DNA of 64,000 nt from Nocardia neocaledoniensis (GTDB lineage Bacteria; Actinomycetota; Actinomycetes; Mycobacteriales; Mycobacteriaceae), in the NCBI RefSeq assembly GCF_003182135.1, contig NZ_QGTL01000002.1:186001-250000 (forward strand), read 5' to 3'. Below the pieces are notes generated by a model. That model was given only the letters and a program-made list of their open reading frames with translations, did not search any database and had not been told where the DNA came from. Positions 1 to 9,004 of the stretch are shown here, in pieces. A program made the position numbers and the translations under genes. How positions within the stretch are numbered: position 1 is the first letter of the stretch; every line of letters starts with the position of its first letter.

Positions 1-687
1 TTCGTCTACCTCACCCTGCTCGCCCTGGGTGGCGGGGTGCTGATCGGGTTGACGGCCGGCGCGTTCGGCGCCATCGACATCGATATCGAGCCGGTGCTCG
101 AGGACTGGCTGTTGCCGTTCGGCACGGCGGGCGCGGTCGTCGTCGCGGCGTGGCTGGTCGAGGCGAAGCAGAATGTGGTCGAGAACATCGCCCCGGTCCT
201 GACCAGGGTGTTCACCCCGTTGACGATCCTCATGCTGCTGGCGCTGCTGGTGGCCTTCGCGACCACCCGCAGCGTGCTCGACGTCGACCGGGAACTGCTG
301 ATCCTCATGGACCTGATCCTGGTGCTGGTCCTGGGCTTGCTGCTCTACACGATCTCGGCCCGCGACCCGCTGGCCCCGCCCGGCTTCTTCGACCGGGTCC
401 AGCTGGTCCTGGTGGTGAGCGCACTGGCCGTCGACGTGGTGATGCTGGCCGCCATGCTCACCCGCATCGCCGAATTCGGTTCGACGCCGAACAAGGTCGT
501 CGCCCTCGGCATGAACGTGGTGCTGCTGGTCAATCTCGTCTGGTCGATGCGCCTGACGCTCGGATTCCTGCGCGGCACGCACCGGTTCGCCGACCTCGAA
601 CGCTGGCAGACCCGCTACGTCCCGGTCTACGGCAGCTGGGCCGCCGCCGTGGTCATCGCCATCCCGCCGCTGTTCTCGTTCGCCTGA
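1..687 (+). CDS. Multi-pass membrane protein, C-terminal part (5' end outside window)
   Basis: The reading frame is open from base 1 and stops at 685-687, so about 228 C-terminal residues are present and the start lies upstream of the window. At least six hydrophobic helices alternate with short charged loops. The pattern (a long Leu/Val-rich helix pair around residues 70-115, then helices near 135-190 and a final one at 210-228) resembles actinobacterial DUF4153-type or permease-like membrane proteins, but no diagnostic motif is visible and I do not assign a function. The stop codon abuts, without a gap, the stop codon of the converging DUF1304-type gene. Confidence 0.75.
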   Translation, partial: FVYLTLLALGGGVLIGLTAGAFGAIDIDIEPVLEDWLLPFGTAGAVVVAAWLVEAKQNVVENIAPVLTRVFTPLTILMLLALLVAFATTRSVLDVDRELLILMDLILVLVLGLLLYTISARDPLAPPGFFDRVQLVLVVSALAVDVVMLAAMLTRIAEFGSTPNKVVALGMNVVLLVNLVWSMRLTLGFLRGTHRFADLERWQTRYVPVYGSWAAAVVIAIPPLFSFA

Positions 688-1071
688 TCAGAGGTACGCG
701 AGAACCAGTGCGGCACAGCCGATCAGCGGCGGAACGAGCTGGATGAGCGCGGGGCGGGCCTTGGCGGGCGATGAGGCGAGCAGCACCACGCCCGCCGCCA
801 CCATCGAGCCCGCCCCGGCCAGCACGAGCGCGAGACCGACCCCGGCGTCACCGAACACCGTGAAGCCCATGCCCACCGCGGCGACGATCGCCAGGAAGAG
901 GTTGTAGAAACCCTGGTTGAACGCCATCTCCCGGGTCGCCTCGGCCTCCGCGGCGGAGATCCCGAACGTCGCCCGCGTGCGCGGCTGGGTCCAGCGCAGC
1001 GATTCCATGACGAAGATGTAGCCGTGCAGCAGCACGGCCACCCCGACGAAGATCAGCCCGACAACCGTCAT
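688..1071 (-). CDS. DUF1304-family small membrane protein
   Basis: A 127-residue protein with four predicted membrane helices. The first helix is followed by a segment reading FVMESLRW and then a conserved-looking FNQGFYNLFLA, the hallmark of DUF1304 (YqjF-like) small integral membrane proteins, whose role is unknown. The upstream extension to 1101 would add ten residues; I prefer the ATG at 1069-1071 because the protein then begins immediately with the first helix and a GGTGGA ribosome-binding-like sequence precedes it by a few bases. It converges with the membrane protein ending at 687. Confidence 0.8.
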   Translation of the reverse strand: MTVVGLIFVGVAVLLHGYIFVMESLRWTQPRTRATFGISAAEAEATREMAFNQGFYNLFLAIVAAVGMGFTVFGDAGVGLALVLAGAGSMVAAGVVLLASSPAKARPALIQLVPPLIGCAALVLAYL

Positions 1072-1140
1072 CGCTCCACCTTCCACCGGCCCGGCCGGCA
1101 CCGGGCATCCCGGCGATTATCACCTGGCGCGGGCCGGTGA

Positions 1141-2160
1141 TCAGCGCGGTGCGGCGGCGTGGCGGCCCACCTCGTCGAGGTGGGCGAGCGCCTGGGCGTA
1201 GGACTCGAACAGGCCCGTCTCGCAGTAGGGCACACCGATCTCGCGGCAGAACTCCGCGACGATCGGCTGCGCCTTGCCCAGGTTGGCGCGCGGCATGGAC
1301 GGGAACAGGTGGTGTTCGATCTGGTAGTTGAGGCCGCCGAGGGCGGTGTCGACGAGCAGGCCGCCGCGGACATTGCGGGAGGTGAGCACCTGCCTGCGCA
1401 GGAAGTCGGTGTTGTCGCCCGCCGGCAGCACCTCCATGCCCTTGTGGTTCGGCGCGAAGGTGCAGCCCATGTAGAAGCCGAACAGCCCCTGCTGAACGGC
1501 GATGAACGCCAACGCTTTTCCCGGCGAGAGAACGAGGACCGGGGCACCGAGGATCAGCACGGCGTGCGCGGCGAGCAGCGTGCCTTCCAGGACCCGGTTG
1601 GGGATGGGCCAGCGCAACACCGCGCGCACGCTGGAGCGGTGCAGGCTGCCGCCCTCGAGCAGGAGCATCGGAAAGAACAGCCAGGCCTGGTACCGGAAGA
1701 CGAAGCGGCGCCAGCCCCGGCCCGCCGCGGCGCGGTCCCCGGAGAAGGCCAGCACGCCCATGGCGTCGGGGTCGGCGCCCTCGGTGTTGGGGTGCGCGTG
1801 GTGGCGGTTGTGATTGCTGGTCCACCAACCGATGCTGAGCCCGATGGCCAGATTGCCCGCGATCAGGCCGTAGAGGTAGTTGGCCCGCCGCGACGCGAAG
1901 ATCTGCTTGTGCCCGGCGTCGTGGCCGAGGAAGGCGCACTGCGCGAACACCACCGCGAGAAACGCCGCGACCACGAGCTGCCACCACGAATCACCGAGCA
2001 CCGCGAACGCCGCCCACCCGGCGACGAACGCCGCCGCGGTGAGCGCGCTCTTCCACGCGTAGTACGGCACTCGCCGATCCAGCAGACCCGCCGCCCTGAT
2101 CCGGCGCAACAGAATCGAATACTCACTGCCGCGCACCGGGGCGACATCAGACACAGTCAC
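1141..2160 (-). CDS. Membrane fatty acid desaturase
   Basis: Integral membrane di-iron acyl-lipid or acyl-CoA desaturase of about 339 residues. All three histidine boxes of the family are present in order: HDAGH near residue 80, HNRHH near residue 118, and QIEHH near residue 285; the last is the variant box typical of front-end (delta-5/6/9-like) desaturases. Two pairs of hydrophobic helices separate the boxes as expected. It would introduce a double bond into a membrane acyl chain using oxygen and an electron donor; no ferredoxin or reductase gene is adjacent. The start is uncertain: GTG at 2160 is used, GTG at 2190 is also open and neither has a clear ribosome-binding site. It lies 58 bp downstream of the MFS gene on the same strand. 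Confidence 0.9.
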   Translation of the reverse strand: MTVSDVAPVRGSEYSILLRRIRAAGLLDRRVPYYAWKSALTAAAFVAGWAAFAVLGDSWWQLVVAAFLAVVFAQCAFLGHDAGHKQIFASRRANYLYGLIAGNLAIGLSIGWWTSNHNRHHAHPNTEGADPDAMGVLAFSGDRAAAGRGWRRFVFRYQAWLFFPMLLLEGGSLHRSSVRAVLRWPIPNRVLEGTLLAAHAVLILGAPVLVLSPGKALAFIAVQQGLFGFYMGCTFAPNHKGMEVLPAGDNTDFLRRQVLTSRNVRGGLLVDTALGGLNYQIEHHLFPSMPRANLGKAQPIVAEFCREIGVPYCETGLFESYAQALAHLDEVGRHAAAPR

Positions 2161-2218
2161 GCGTCCAGCATGGCGTACGGAGACCACCACGAGGTGAACT
2201 CGGTCCGTCCTCCGGTGG

Positions 2219-3763
2219 CTATCCCGCCTTCGCGCGTGGTCGTTCGCTGTCCAGGGCCGTGAACGCGGCGGCGGCCAGAATCATCATCGCCGACACCACC
2301 AGGGCCACGTCGAGACCGTGATGGAAGGCGACCTTGCCGGTGGCGAGCACCTCGTTCACTTTCGACAGGTACTGCAGGTACGGGCCGATGTCGACCCCCT
2401 CCGGGATGCGGCCCCGCTCCACCGCCTGGATGGCGTCGGGCTGCAGGGAGGCGGGCAGACCCAGCTCGGTCATCCTGGCCTTCAGGTCCCCGGTGAGGAA
2501 CGAGCTCACCACGGCGCCGAGCACCGCGACGCCGAAGGCCGCCCCGACCTGGCGCATCGTATTGGTCACCGCGGCCGCCATCCCCGAATGCTCGGCGGGG
2601 ACACCCGACATCACGGCCGAGGTCAACGGCACCACCGCGATACCGAACCCGACGCCGGCGACGGCCATCGCGGCCGCCAGCCACGGATCGTGCAGGGTGC
2701 CCGACAGCGCCTGGCGGGTGAGCAGAATGCCGATCGCGCCGACGACACAGCCGAGGATCATCGGTATCCGCGCCCCGCGCCGCGCCACCCAGTACCCGGC
2801 CACCAACGAGCCGAGCACGATGGTGACGGCCATCGGCGTGAAGACCGCCGCCGTGCGCGCCGCCGAATAAGACTGCATCACTTGCAGATACATCGCGGTG
2901 AAGAAGAAGATCGAGAAGATGCCGAAGTACACGGCGAACGACACCACCAGCGCCCCACGCACCACGCGCAGCCGCAGATAGGCGAATTCGAGCATCGGCG
3001 CCCGTGCGCGCTTCTCCACGAACACGAACGCCACCAGCGCTAGCCCGCCGACCGCGAACAGCCCGAGCACGGTGGGCGAGGTGTAGCCCTCGTCCTGACC
3101 GACCGTCGCGGCGTAGATCAGCGAACCGAAGGCCAACGCCCCCAACAGCGCTCCGGCCCAGTCGACCGGCTCGTGGCGCGGGTCGGCGCTCTCCGGCACC
3201 GCCCAGAGTGCGACGACCAGCGCCACCGCGCCGATCACCAGGTTGAGCCAGAAGATCGAGCGCCAGCCCCAGGTGTCGACCAGCACGCCGCCGAGCACCG
3301 GGCCCGCCGCCAGCGCCAGCCCCGAGACCGCCGCCCAGACTCCGACGGCTTTCGCCCTGGACCGCTCACCGGGGAAGATGTGCCGCAGCACCGACAGGGT
3401 GCCCGGTTCCGAGGCCGCGGCCCCGAGACCCATGATCGCGCGACCGGCGATGATCAACGCGACACTGCTCGCCAGCGCCGAGACCACCGAGCCCGCGCAG
3501 AAGATCACCAGCCCGACGATCATCACCTTCTTGCGACCCCAGCGGTCGCCGAGCGAGCCACCCGCCAGCATCAATCCGGCGAAAACCACGGTGTAGGAGT
3601 TGACCACCCACTGCAGCAGCGTGACATCCGCACTCATCTCGCGCCGGATCGCGCCGAGCGCGACGCTGACCACGGTGGTGTCGAGAAAGGTCACGAAAAC
3701 CACGGCGACAACCGCCGCCAGGGCGACTCCTGGCCGTGCGGGCGCCCCCGGCGCCGTGTCCAT
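2219..3763 (-). CDS. MFS drug-type exporter, DHA2 (14-TM) family
   Basis: About 514 residues with 14 hydrophobic segments. The first helix carries the FLDTTVVSVALGAI signature typical of EmrB/QacA-type drug:proton antiporters, and the loop 2-3 motif GxLxDRxGRKK (here GGSLGDRWGRKKV) is intact. Predicted role is proton-driven export of hydrophobic compounds across the cytoplasmic membrane. ATG at 3763 is used as start; an in-frame GTG lies five codons upstream at 3778. The desaturase gene follows on the same strand, and a divergent SDR gene starts 187 bp away, so the intergenic stretch 3764-3950 probably carries promoters for both directions. Substrate cannot be inferred. Confidence 0.9.
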   Translation of the reverse strand: MDTAPGAPARPGVALAAVVAVVFVTFLDTTVVSVALGAIRREMSADVTLLQWVVNSYTVVFAGLMLAGGSLGDRWGRKKVMIVGLVIFCAGSVVSALASSVALIIAGRAIMGLGAAASEPGTLSVLRHIFPGERSRAKAVGVWAAVSGLALAAGPVLGGVLVDTWGWRSIFWLNLVIGAVALVVALWAVPESADPRHEPVDWAGALLGALAFGSLIYAATVGQDEGYTSPTVLGLFAVGGLALVAFVFVEKRARAPMLEFAYLRLRVVRGALVVSFAVYFGIFSIFFFTAMYLQVMQSYSAARTAAVFTPMAVTIVLGSLVAGYWVARRGARIPMILGCVVGAIGILLTRQALSGTLHDPWLAAAMAVAGVGFGIAVVPLTSAVMSGVPAEHSGMAAAVTNTMRQVGAAFGVAVLGAVVSSFLTGDLKARMTELGLPASLQPDAIQAVERGRIPEGVDIGPYLQYLSKVNEVLATGKVAFHHGLDVALVVSAMMILAAAAFTALDSERPRAKAG

Positions 3764-3950
3764 CGGTCTCACCGCCACAGGCTACTTGCCGCGGCGTCCG
3801 CGCCGTCGGCCGAACCGGAGCCCGTCGTCAGAAGTTTCTCTCGACGACATCTCACGAATTCGCCGGCGGCGACGTCTACCGGGTGAGGAGCGGCAGACAT
3901 CGCTCCCGACGCCGAGGGTTCGGCGTCCGAACAGTGAAGGGGCACAGAAC

Positions 3951-4685
3951 ATGTCGACCGCAGTGATCACCGGAAGCAACCGTGGACTCGGCTTCGCGAC
4001 CGCCGAGGCGCTGGCCGCCGCGGGCACCCGCGTCCTGCTCACCTCGCGCCGCGAGGCCGACGCGAAGGACGCCGCGGCGACGCTGACCGCGCGGGGGTAC
4101 GAGGCGCACGGGATCGAGCTGGACGTCACCGACGCCGACAGCGTCGCCCGCGCGGCCGAGTGGGTACGCCAGAACTTCGGCACCCTCGACATCCTGGTCA
4201 ACAACGCGGGCATCCTGCCGGAGGCCACCGACGCCGAGGAGCACGAGTTCGCCTCGCTGCCGCTGTTCCGGGAATCCTTCGACACCAACGTGTTCGGCGC
4301 GGTAGCCATGATCGAGGCGCTGCTGCCGATGCTGGGCACGAGCGCCGCGGGCCGCATCGTCAACGTGTCGACCACGATGGGTTCGCTCGCCGAACAGCTG
4401 AATCCGGAGTCCCCGTACTACGGCATGGTGCTGCCCGCGTACCAGAGCTCCAAGGCGGCGCTCAACGCCGTGACGATCGCCCTGTCCAAGAAGCTCGCCG
4501 ACACCACGACCAAGGTAACCTCGGTGTGCCCCGGCTTCGTCCAGACCGACCTCACCCCCATCAACCGCGACCAGGCGCCGCTCACCGCCACCGAGGCCGC
4601 CGCGGTGGTCGTGCGGGCCGCGACCCTGCCCGCCGACGCGCCGTCGGGTTCGTTCTTCGACGCCAACGGCACCGTCGCCTGGTGA
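3951..4685 (+). CDS. Short-chain dehydrogenase/reductase
   Basis: Classical SDR of 244 residues. The N-terminal nucleotide-binding motif TGSNRGLG, the NNAG structural motif near residue 85, the catalytic serine in NVSTTMGS and the catalytic YQSSK (YxxxK) are all present. The spacing and the AALNAVTIAL/VCPGFVQTDL segments match carbonyl-reductase-like SDRs that use NADP(H). An AAGGGG sequence eight bases upstream of the ATG at 3951 supports this start, although the frame is open further upstream. Substrate unknown. It is divergent from the MFS exporter. Confidence 0.9.
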   Translation: MSTAVITGSNRGLGFATAEALAAAGTRVLLTSRREADAKDAAATLTARGYEAHGIELDVTDADSVARAAEWVRQNFGTLDILVNNAGILPEATDAEEHEFASLPLFRESFDTNVFGAVAMIEALLPMLGTSAAGRIVNVSTTMGSLAEQLNPESPYYGMVLPAYQSSKAALNAVTIALSKKLADTTTKVTSVCPGFVQTDLTPINRDQAPLTATEAAAVVVRAATLPADAPSGSFFDANGTVAW

Positions 4686-4707
4686 CCTGGCGGAGGTTGC
4701 GCCGGGT

Positions 4708-5385
4708 TCAGCGGTAGTACGAGCGGACCGAGGGTTGCCCGGTATAGCCGGGTCCCTCGGTGTCGTCGGCACCGAGGTAGGTCGCCGAGAAGCGTGGTGT
4801 CCGCGGACCCGCTCCGTGGAGCCGATGGGCGCGCCGGTCATAGGTCAGACCGCAGGCACGCAGTTCGTCGAGGACGGTGGTGTGCTCGATACCGCGGACC
4901 TCGTCGAGGTCGAAATCGGCGGCGAGGAACCCGCTCGGCGCGGTCCACTCCGCCATGACGCCGATCATGGCGAGCTTGTCGCCGAGGTAGTGCAGTCCGT
5001 GCACGCAGGTCACCAGATCGGCCGGGCGCTCGGGGGTCCACGTCGTGGCGGAGGCCGCGATCAGACGCAGGCGCGGTGTGCGTGGCCCGGCGGCGAAGTA
5101 GTCGACAAGATCGATGCCGATCAGCGTGACGTCCGCGTCCGGAAACTCCTGGGCTACACGTGTTTCGGCCTCGAGCAGTGCCCGGCCCGAGCCACAGCAC
5201 ACATCGATCCAGGTGACCGTGGCCGTCGGATCGTGCCGCAATCGTTCGGTCAGCCGCTCGTACGGATCGAAGCCGAGTTCACGGGCGTAGCTGTTGACGC
5301 CGGCGAGCCCGCGCTCCCGGTTCATCGCGTTGTTCGCCACCACGGCGGAGCGTTCGAGGGTGGTGTCATCGAGGAGTTCGGGCAC
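4708..5385 (-). CDS. Class I SAM-dependent methyltransferase
   Basis: About 225 residues from a GTG at 5385. The segment TWIDVCCGSGRALLEAE is the glycine-rich SAM-binding motif I, followed by the acidic end of strand 2 (LIGIDLVDYF) and the post-motif region LVTCVHGLHYLGDKL, so the Rossmann methyltransferase core is complete. The frame stays open far upstream (to 5718), but that extension is low-complexity Arg/Pro sequence that looks like antisense reading, so it is excluded. Substrate unknown. It converges with the SDR gene, separated by 22 bp. Confidence 0.8.
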   Translation of the reverse strand: MPELLDDTTLERSAVVANNAMNRERGLAGVNSYARELGFDPYERLTERLRHDPTATVTWIDVCCGSGRALLEAETRVAQEFPDADVTLIGIDLVDYFAAGPRTPRLRLIAASATTWTPERPADLVTCVHGLHYLGDKLAMIGVMAEWTAPSGFLAADFDLDEVRGIEHTTVLDELRACGLTYDRRAHRLHGAGPRTPRFSATYLGADDTEGPGYTGQPSVRSYYR

Positions 5386-5479
5386 CCGACCATTCTGGTC
5401 GCGGCCAGGGAGCGCGGCCAGTCGCCGGATCACGCCGACCGGTCGCCGACCGGAGGCCGATCGGCACCTGGTGGCGCGC

Positions 5480-5710
5480 TCAACGGGCTGAGAGTCGGCG
5501 GCAGGAAATTCGCGCGGACGCAGTTCTCGGCGTGCCGCTACTCCGCATGGCAGTGTCGGCCTGGTGCCGTTCGCGGGCGGGGTGGTCGGGCGGGACGGGG
5601 GTGCCGTGGCGGACGCGGGCGAACGCGTCGATGCCGCCGGCGATGTGGCGGACGGTGGCGCGGAGCGAGTCGGCGAATCCGGGGCGCGGGGTTTCTGTGA
5701 TGACTGGCAT
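5480..5710 (-). CDS. Small hypothetical protein
   Basis: A 76-residue frame starting at ATG 5708-5710 with GTGGAG a few bases upstream. The N-terminal half (SLRATVRHIAGGIDAFARVRHG followed by a PVPPDHPARE segment) has a helix-then-proline composition that looks like a genuine small protein, whereas the C-terminal third is Ser/Arg-rich and less convincing. It is divergent from the GlxA-type regulator (70 bp between starts), a common position for a regulated target. No family is recognised. Confidence 0.4.
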   Translation of the reverse strand: MPVITETPRPGFADSLRATVRHIAGGIDAFARVRHGTPVPPDHPARERHQADTAMRSSGTPRTASARISCRRLSAR

Positions 5711-5780
5711 GACTCCACGATCGCAGTGGACGACTGTCAGCGGGAGTGGCAGGATCGACAGAAACCGATTGGATCTTGCC

Positions 5781-6755
5781 ATGGCTCAGCATCGACCGAC
5801 CATCGCGGTTCCGCTGGTCGACGGGATGACTCTGTTCGAGATCGGCATGCCGCTCGAAGCGCTCGGCTACGACTGGGATCCGGGCGCGCCCCCGCTCTAC
5901 GACGTGACGCTGTGCGGTGACCTGCGCGGCGTCCGCACCCACACCGGCGCCCGCCTGCACCCCCAGAAGTCGCTGCGCGCGCTCGCCGCCGCCGACACGA
6001 TCCTGGTGCCCGCTGTCCCACCGGGACGCCCGGTCGGCGCCCCGCTGCTGCGAGAACTGCGTCGCGCCGCCGCCCGTGGCGCCCGCGTCGCCGCCCTCTG
6101 CACCGGCGCGTTCGCCCTCGCCGAGGCGGGCCTGCTCGACGGCCGCCGCGCCACCACCCACTGGCGCCACGCACCGCTGCTCGCGCGGATGTACCCGGAG
6201 ATCGAGGTGGATTCCCGCGCGATCTACATCGAGGACGACGACATCTTCACCAGCGCCGGTTCCGCCGCGGGCCTCGACTTATGCCTGCATCTCATCCGCC
6301 GCGACCACGGCGAACGCGCCGCCAACACCATCGCCCGCAACCTCGTCATCGCCGCCCACCGCGACGGCGACCAGGCCCAATACGTGCACGCCGATCCCCT
6401 CACCGACGCCGCCTCCTGGCTCGACGACCTGCGCGCCTGGCTGCGCGAGCGCCTCCCCCACCCCGTCACCCTCGCCGACCTGGCCACCGCCGCCCACACG
6501 TCTCCCCGCACCCTGGCGCGCCAGTTCGCCCGCGACGTCGGCACCACCCCCATGCGCTGGGTCACCACCGAACGCCTCGCCGCAGCAAGGGAACTCCTCG
6601 AAACGACCGACCACCAGATCGACCACATCGCCACCGAAGTCGGCTTCGGCTCCCCCGTCACCTTCCGCGCCGCCTTCACCCAGGAACTCGGAATCTCCCC
6701 CCACCGCTACCGAACCCGCTTCACCGCAGGCGCTGAACCAGCCCGCCGACCGTGA
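5781..6755 (+). CDS. GlxA/FtrA-type AraC family regulator with DJ-1/PfpI domain
   Basis: A 324-residue two-domain regulator. Residues 1-170 form a DJ-1/PfpI (class I glutamine amidotransferase-like) sensor domain with the nucleophile-elbow-like AALCTGAFALAEAGLLDGRRATTHW. Residues 210-315 form the AraC double helix-turn-helix, ending in the expected IDHIATEVGFGSPVTFRAAFTQELGISPHRYR-type block. Such proteins activate transcription in response to metabolites or aldehydes, but the ligand is unknown. ATG at 5781 starts directly with the domain; the frame is open further upstream but overlaps the divergent small gene. A strong hairpin at 6811-6853 follows. Confidence 0.9.
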   Translation: MAQHRPTIAVPLVDGMTLFEIGMPLEALGYDWDPGAPPLYDVTLCGDLRGVRTHTGARLHPQKSLRALAAADTILVPAVPPGRPVGAPLLRELRRAAARGARVAALCTGAFALAEAGLLDGRRATTHWRHAPLLARMYPEIEVDSRAIYIEDDDIFTSAGSAAGLDLCLHLIRRDHGERAANTIARNLVIAAHRDGDQAQYVHADPLTDAASWLDDLRAWLRERLPHPVTLADLATAAHTSPRTLARQFARDVGTTPMRWVTTERLAAARELLETTDHQIDHIATEVGFGSPVTFRAAFTQELGISPHRYRTRFTAGAEPARRP

Positions 6756-6810
6756 TCGGCCTCGGCTTGCCGGCAATCCACCGGCTCCGAAACCCTTGCG
6801 CCACAGACTT

Positions 6811-6853
6811 CGCCGGGCACCGGTGTCGAGAAACAGAGCACCGATGCCCGGCG
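6811..6853. terminator. Bidirectional hairpin terminator between convergent genes
   Basis: Two 15-base arms at 6811-6825 and 6839-6853 pair with one mismatch around a 13-base loop. The hairpin sits between the stop of the GlxA-type regulator (6755) and the stop of the convergent phosphatase gene (6872), so it can serve both. There is no U tract, as is common in actinobacteria. Confidence 0.6.
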
Positions 6854-6871
6854 AATGACGCCTACCAGGCC

Positions 6872-7588
6872 TCAGGAGACGGCGTGGCCGTCCCAGGAGA
6901 CGAGCTTCCAGCCCTTCGCGGGGCTGCCCTTCACGACCACACGGCCGGTGTTGTGCAGCGGATCGGACTGCAGCTTGCTCATATCCGGGTTCTCGACCGA
7001 CATGAGCGCCCAGATCATGATCGTGCCGCCGTGGGAGAAGATCACCGCGCGCTTGTCGCCGCGGTCCTGGACATCCTGGATGGAGTCGTCGACGCGCTTC
7101 TTGAACTCGTGGCCGTTCAGCGAACCGGGGATCCGGGCGTCGAGGTTGCCCCGCAGCCACTGGATCGGCGCGGCGAGATAGCCCTTGGTCGCGTCCGCTT
7201 CCGGGGTGCCCTCGTAGTCGCCCGCCTCGATCTCGTGGAAGCCCTCCTCCACGATGGTGGACTCCCCGCACCGCGCCGAGGTCGGCTCCGCGGTCTGCTG
7301 GGTCCGGACCATCGTCGAGGCGTACACACCGTCGAACTTGCAGTCGCCCAGGAACTCCGCGACCGACGCGGCCTGCTGACGACCGAGGTCGGTCAGGCTG
7401 GGCCCCGGGACCGATGTGTCGATCAGCCCGGAGGCATTGCCCGCCGACTGAGCGTGCCGGACGAAGGTGAGGAACATTTCACCGGTCTGCGGCTCGGCGA
7501 CCGCACCTCCGCTACCGGCCGCGACGAGCGCGGCCACCGAGACGACCGCACCGGCGATCGCGGACAGGCGAGACTTCATGAGACGCAT
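6872..7588 (-). CDS. Secreted histidine phosphatase (phosphoglycerate mutase-like)
   Basis: A 238-residue protein with an N-terminal signal peptide (basic start, hydrophobic AIAGAVVSVAALVAAG, probable cleavage after AVA). The mature part begins with FVRHAQSAGNASG, containing the RHx catalytic motif of the histidine phosphatase superfamily (phosphohistidine nucleophile), and the second catalytic histidine lies in VIFSHGGTIMIW near the C terminus. It therefore looks like an extracytoplasmic phosphatase or phosphomonoesterase. ATG at 7588 is chosen because AAGGAG at 7598-7603 lies nine bases upstream. The substrate is not inferable. Confidence 0.88.
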   Translation of the reverse strand: MRLMKSRLSAIAGAVVSVAALVAAGSGGAVAEPQTGEMFLTFVRHAQSAGNASGLIDTSVPGPSLTDLGRQQAASVAEFLGDCKFDGVYASTMVRTQQTAEPTSARCGESTIVEEGFHEIEAGDYEGTPEADATKGYLAAPIQWLRGNLDARIPGSLNGHEFKKRVDDSIQDVQDRGDKRAVIFSHGGTIMIWALMSVENPDMSKLQSDPLHNTGRVVVKGSPAKGWKLVSWDGHAVS

Positions 7589-7756
7589 CGGGGGAAACTC
7601 CTTAGTGCCAATTCGTGTGATCCGGGACACTAAGGCCGCCCCACCGACTCCCCCCGCCGCTCTCCCAGTGATCGGGACGCCTTCCATCTCCTGCTACCCG
7701 AGTGGAACGGCCGGACATCGAGCAGCGCGCTCTCGGGAGGCGCTCGCTTATCCTCC

Positions 7757-9004
7757 ATGGTCATGACCGGCCAACCAGAATTCGGCGCCGAACTCTTTCG
7801 CCGGGATCCCCGCCCGCCGTATTCCATCGAACGGCGGCGTTTCGCCTCATACCTGATATGGCGACAGCTGCTGAGCGATGGCCACATCGACCATGAACAG
7901 CTGGTCGCCGACGTGCTGGGCGTCAGCCGTCATCTCCACTCGCCGCATGCCCACGGGTACCGGTACATGATCCCCGAAATACTGCCTGACGCTTCACGAT
8001 CCCGGCTCACCGCCGCTGTGCGTGACGCCCTCGGCCGACTCCCGAGTGAGCCGGCGGGCCGACTTCCCCTCGACGAAGCCGTCATCCGGCTGGTCGCGAT
8101 CTTCGGCCCGCTTCCGATGGAGTGGCTGCACGATTCCGTCATCCGCACCGTGTTCTCCACATTGGATCCTCGCAGCGTCGAATTCACCGCGGCCACTTTC
8201 GCTCTCGCCGCACTGGAGAACATGTCGGTTGCCGATCCGCAACGGCTGAGCCTTGTTCTGGCCGACCTCCCCGAAGCGCGACTGCTGTGTGTGGCGCGCC
8301 TGCCGCGGCCCGACCTGCTCGCCGCGGTGCACGCGGTATTCGACTCCACCGACGAGGCGTGGGCCGTTCTGTCCTACTTGGCCAGTGATTTTCCGCCGAC
8401 CGCCGACATTCCCGCCCCGGACGATCCACGGTTGCTCATCGGTCTGCGCGCACTCGCCGACGGCCTGCCGGGCGACACCGTCGCGCACGGCCTGTTCCCC
8501 AGCCCCCTCACGAAACTCGCCCGCCTGTGCCTGTCGTCCATGGCGCACTATCCCCCCGCCGAGGTACTCGACGCGGCTCGGCACGCCTACGACACCGGAC
8601 GCCCCTACTGCGCCCACGACGCCGTCGCCTGCGCCCTCGTGCACCCGCAGATCTCCGCCCTCGAGCGCTCGGATCTCATCCGTCACCTGTCGGCCTTGGA
8701 CCCCGATGGTTCCGCCGCCCACGGCTGGCGGCTTCGCAAGAAGTTCTGGCGCATCGTCCGCTGGGCGCGGTATCCGGCCCCGCTCGAGTCTTCACGGCCC
8801 GGCGGACTCCCTCGGTACGGCGACGGCATGGGCGATATGACCGAGCTTCGCGGGGTTGAACACCCAGTAGAGACGGTCGATCGTCTCGTCATCGGCCGCG
8901 CCGACCCCGAGCCAAGCGATGGGGGCTCCGTCGCGGCTGATCACCACCGACGCGCGACCGTTGGCGTCGACCCAGTCGATGGCGACCCCCGTCCAGAAGT
9001 GTGA
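7757..9004 (+). CDS. Hypothetical protein; C-terminal 70 residues run antisense over the sigma factor gene
   Basis: A 415-residue frame. Residues 1-345 are Leu/Ala-rich and mostly helical with balanced composition, so they look genuinely coding, but I do not recognise the family. From about residue 346 (base 8792) the frame overlaps the opposite-strand sigma factor gene by 213 bp, and composition switches to Gly/Asp/Arg/Val-rich sequence that resembles antisense reading. The original stop codon may have been lost or a frameshift may have occurred near 8790. ATG at 7757 and 7763 are alternative starts; a GGAGG sequence lies further upstream than ideal. Confidence 0.6.
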   Translation: MVMTGQPEFGAELFRRDPRPPYSIERRRFASYLIWRQLLSDGHIDHEQLVADVLGVSRHLHSPHAHGYRYMIPEILPDASRSRLTAAVRDALGRLPSEPAGRLPLDEAVIRLVAIFGPLPMEWLHDSVIRTVFSTLDPRSVEFTAATFALAALENMSVADPQRLSLVLADLPEARLLCVARLPRPDLLAAVHAVFDSTDEAWAVLSYLASDFPPTADIPAPDDPRLLIGLRALADGLPGDTVAHGLFPSPLTKLARLCLSSMAHYPPAEVLDAARHAYDTGRPYCAHDAVACALVHPQISALERSDLIRHLSALDPDGSAAHGWRLRKKFWRIVRWARYPAPLESSRPGGLPRYGDGMGDMTELRGVEHPVETVDRLVIGRADPEPSDGGSVAADHHRRATVGVDPVDGDPRPEV

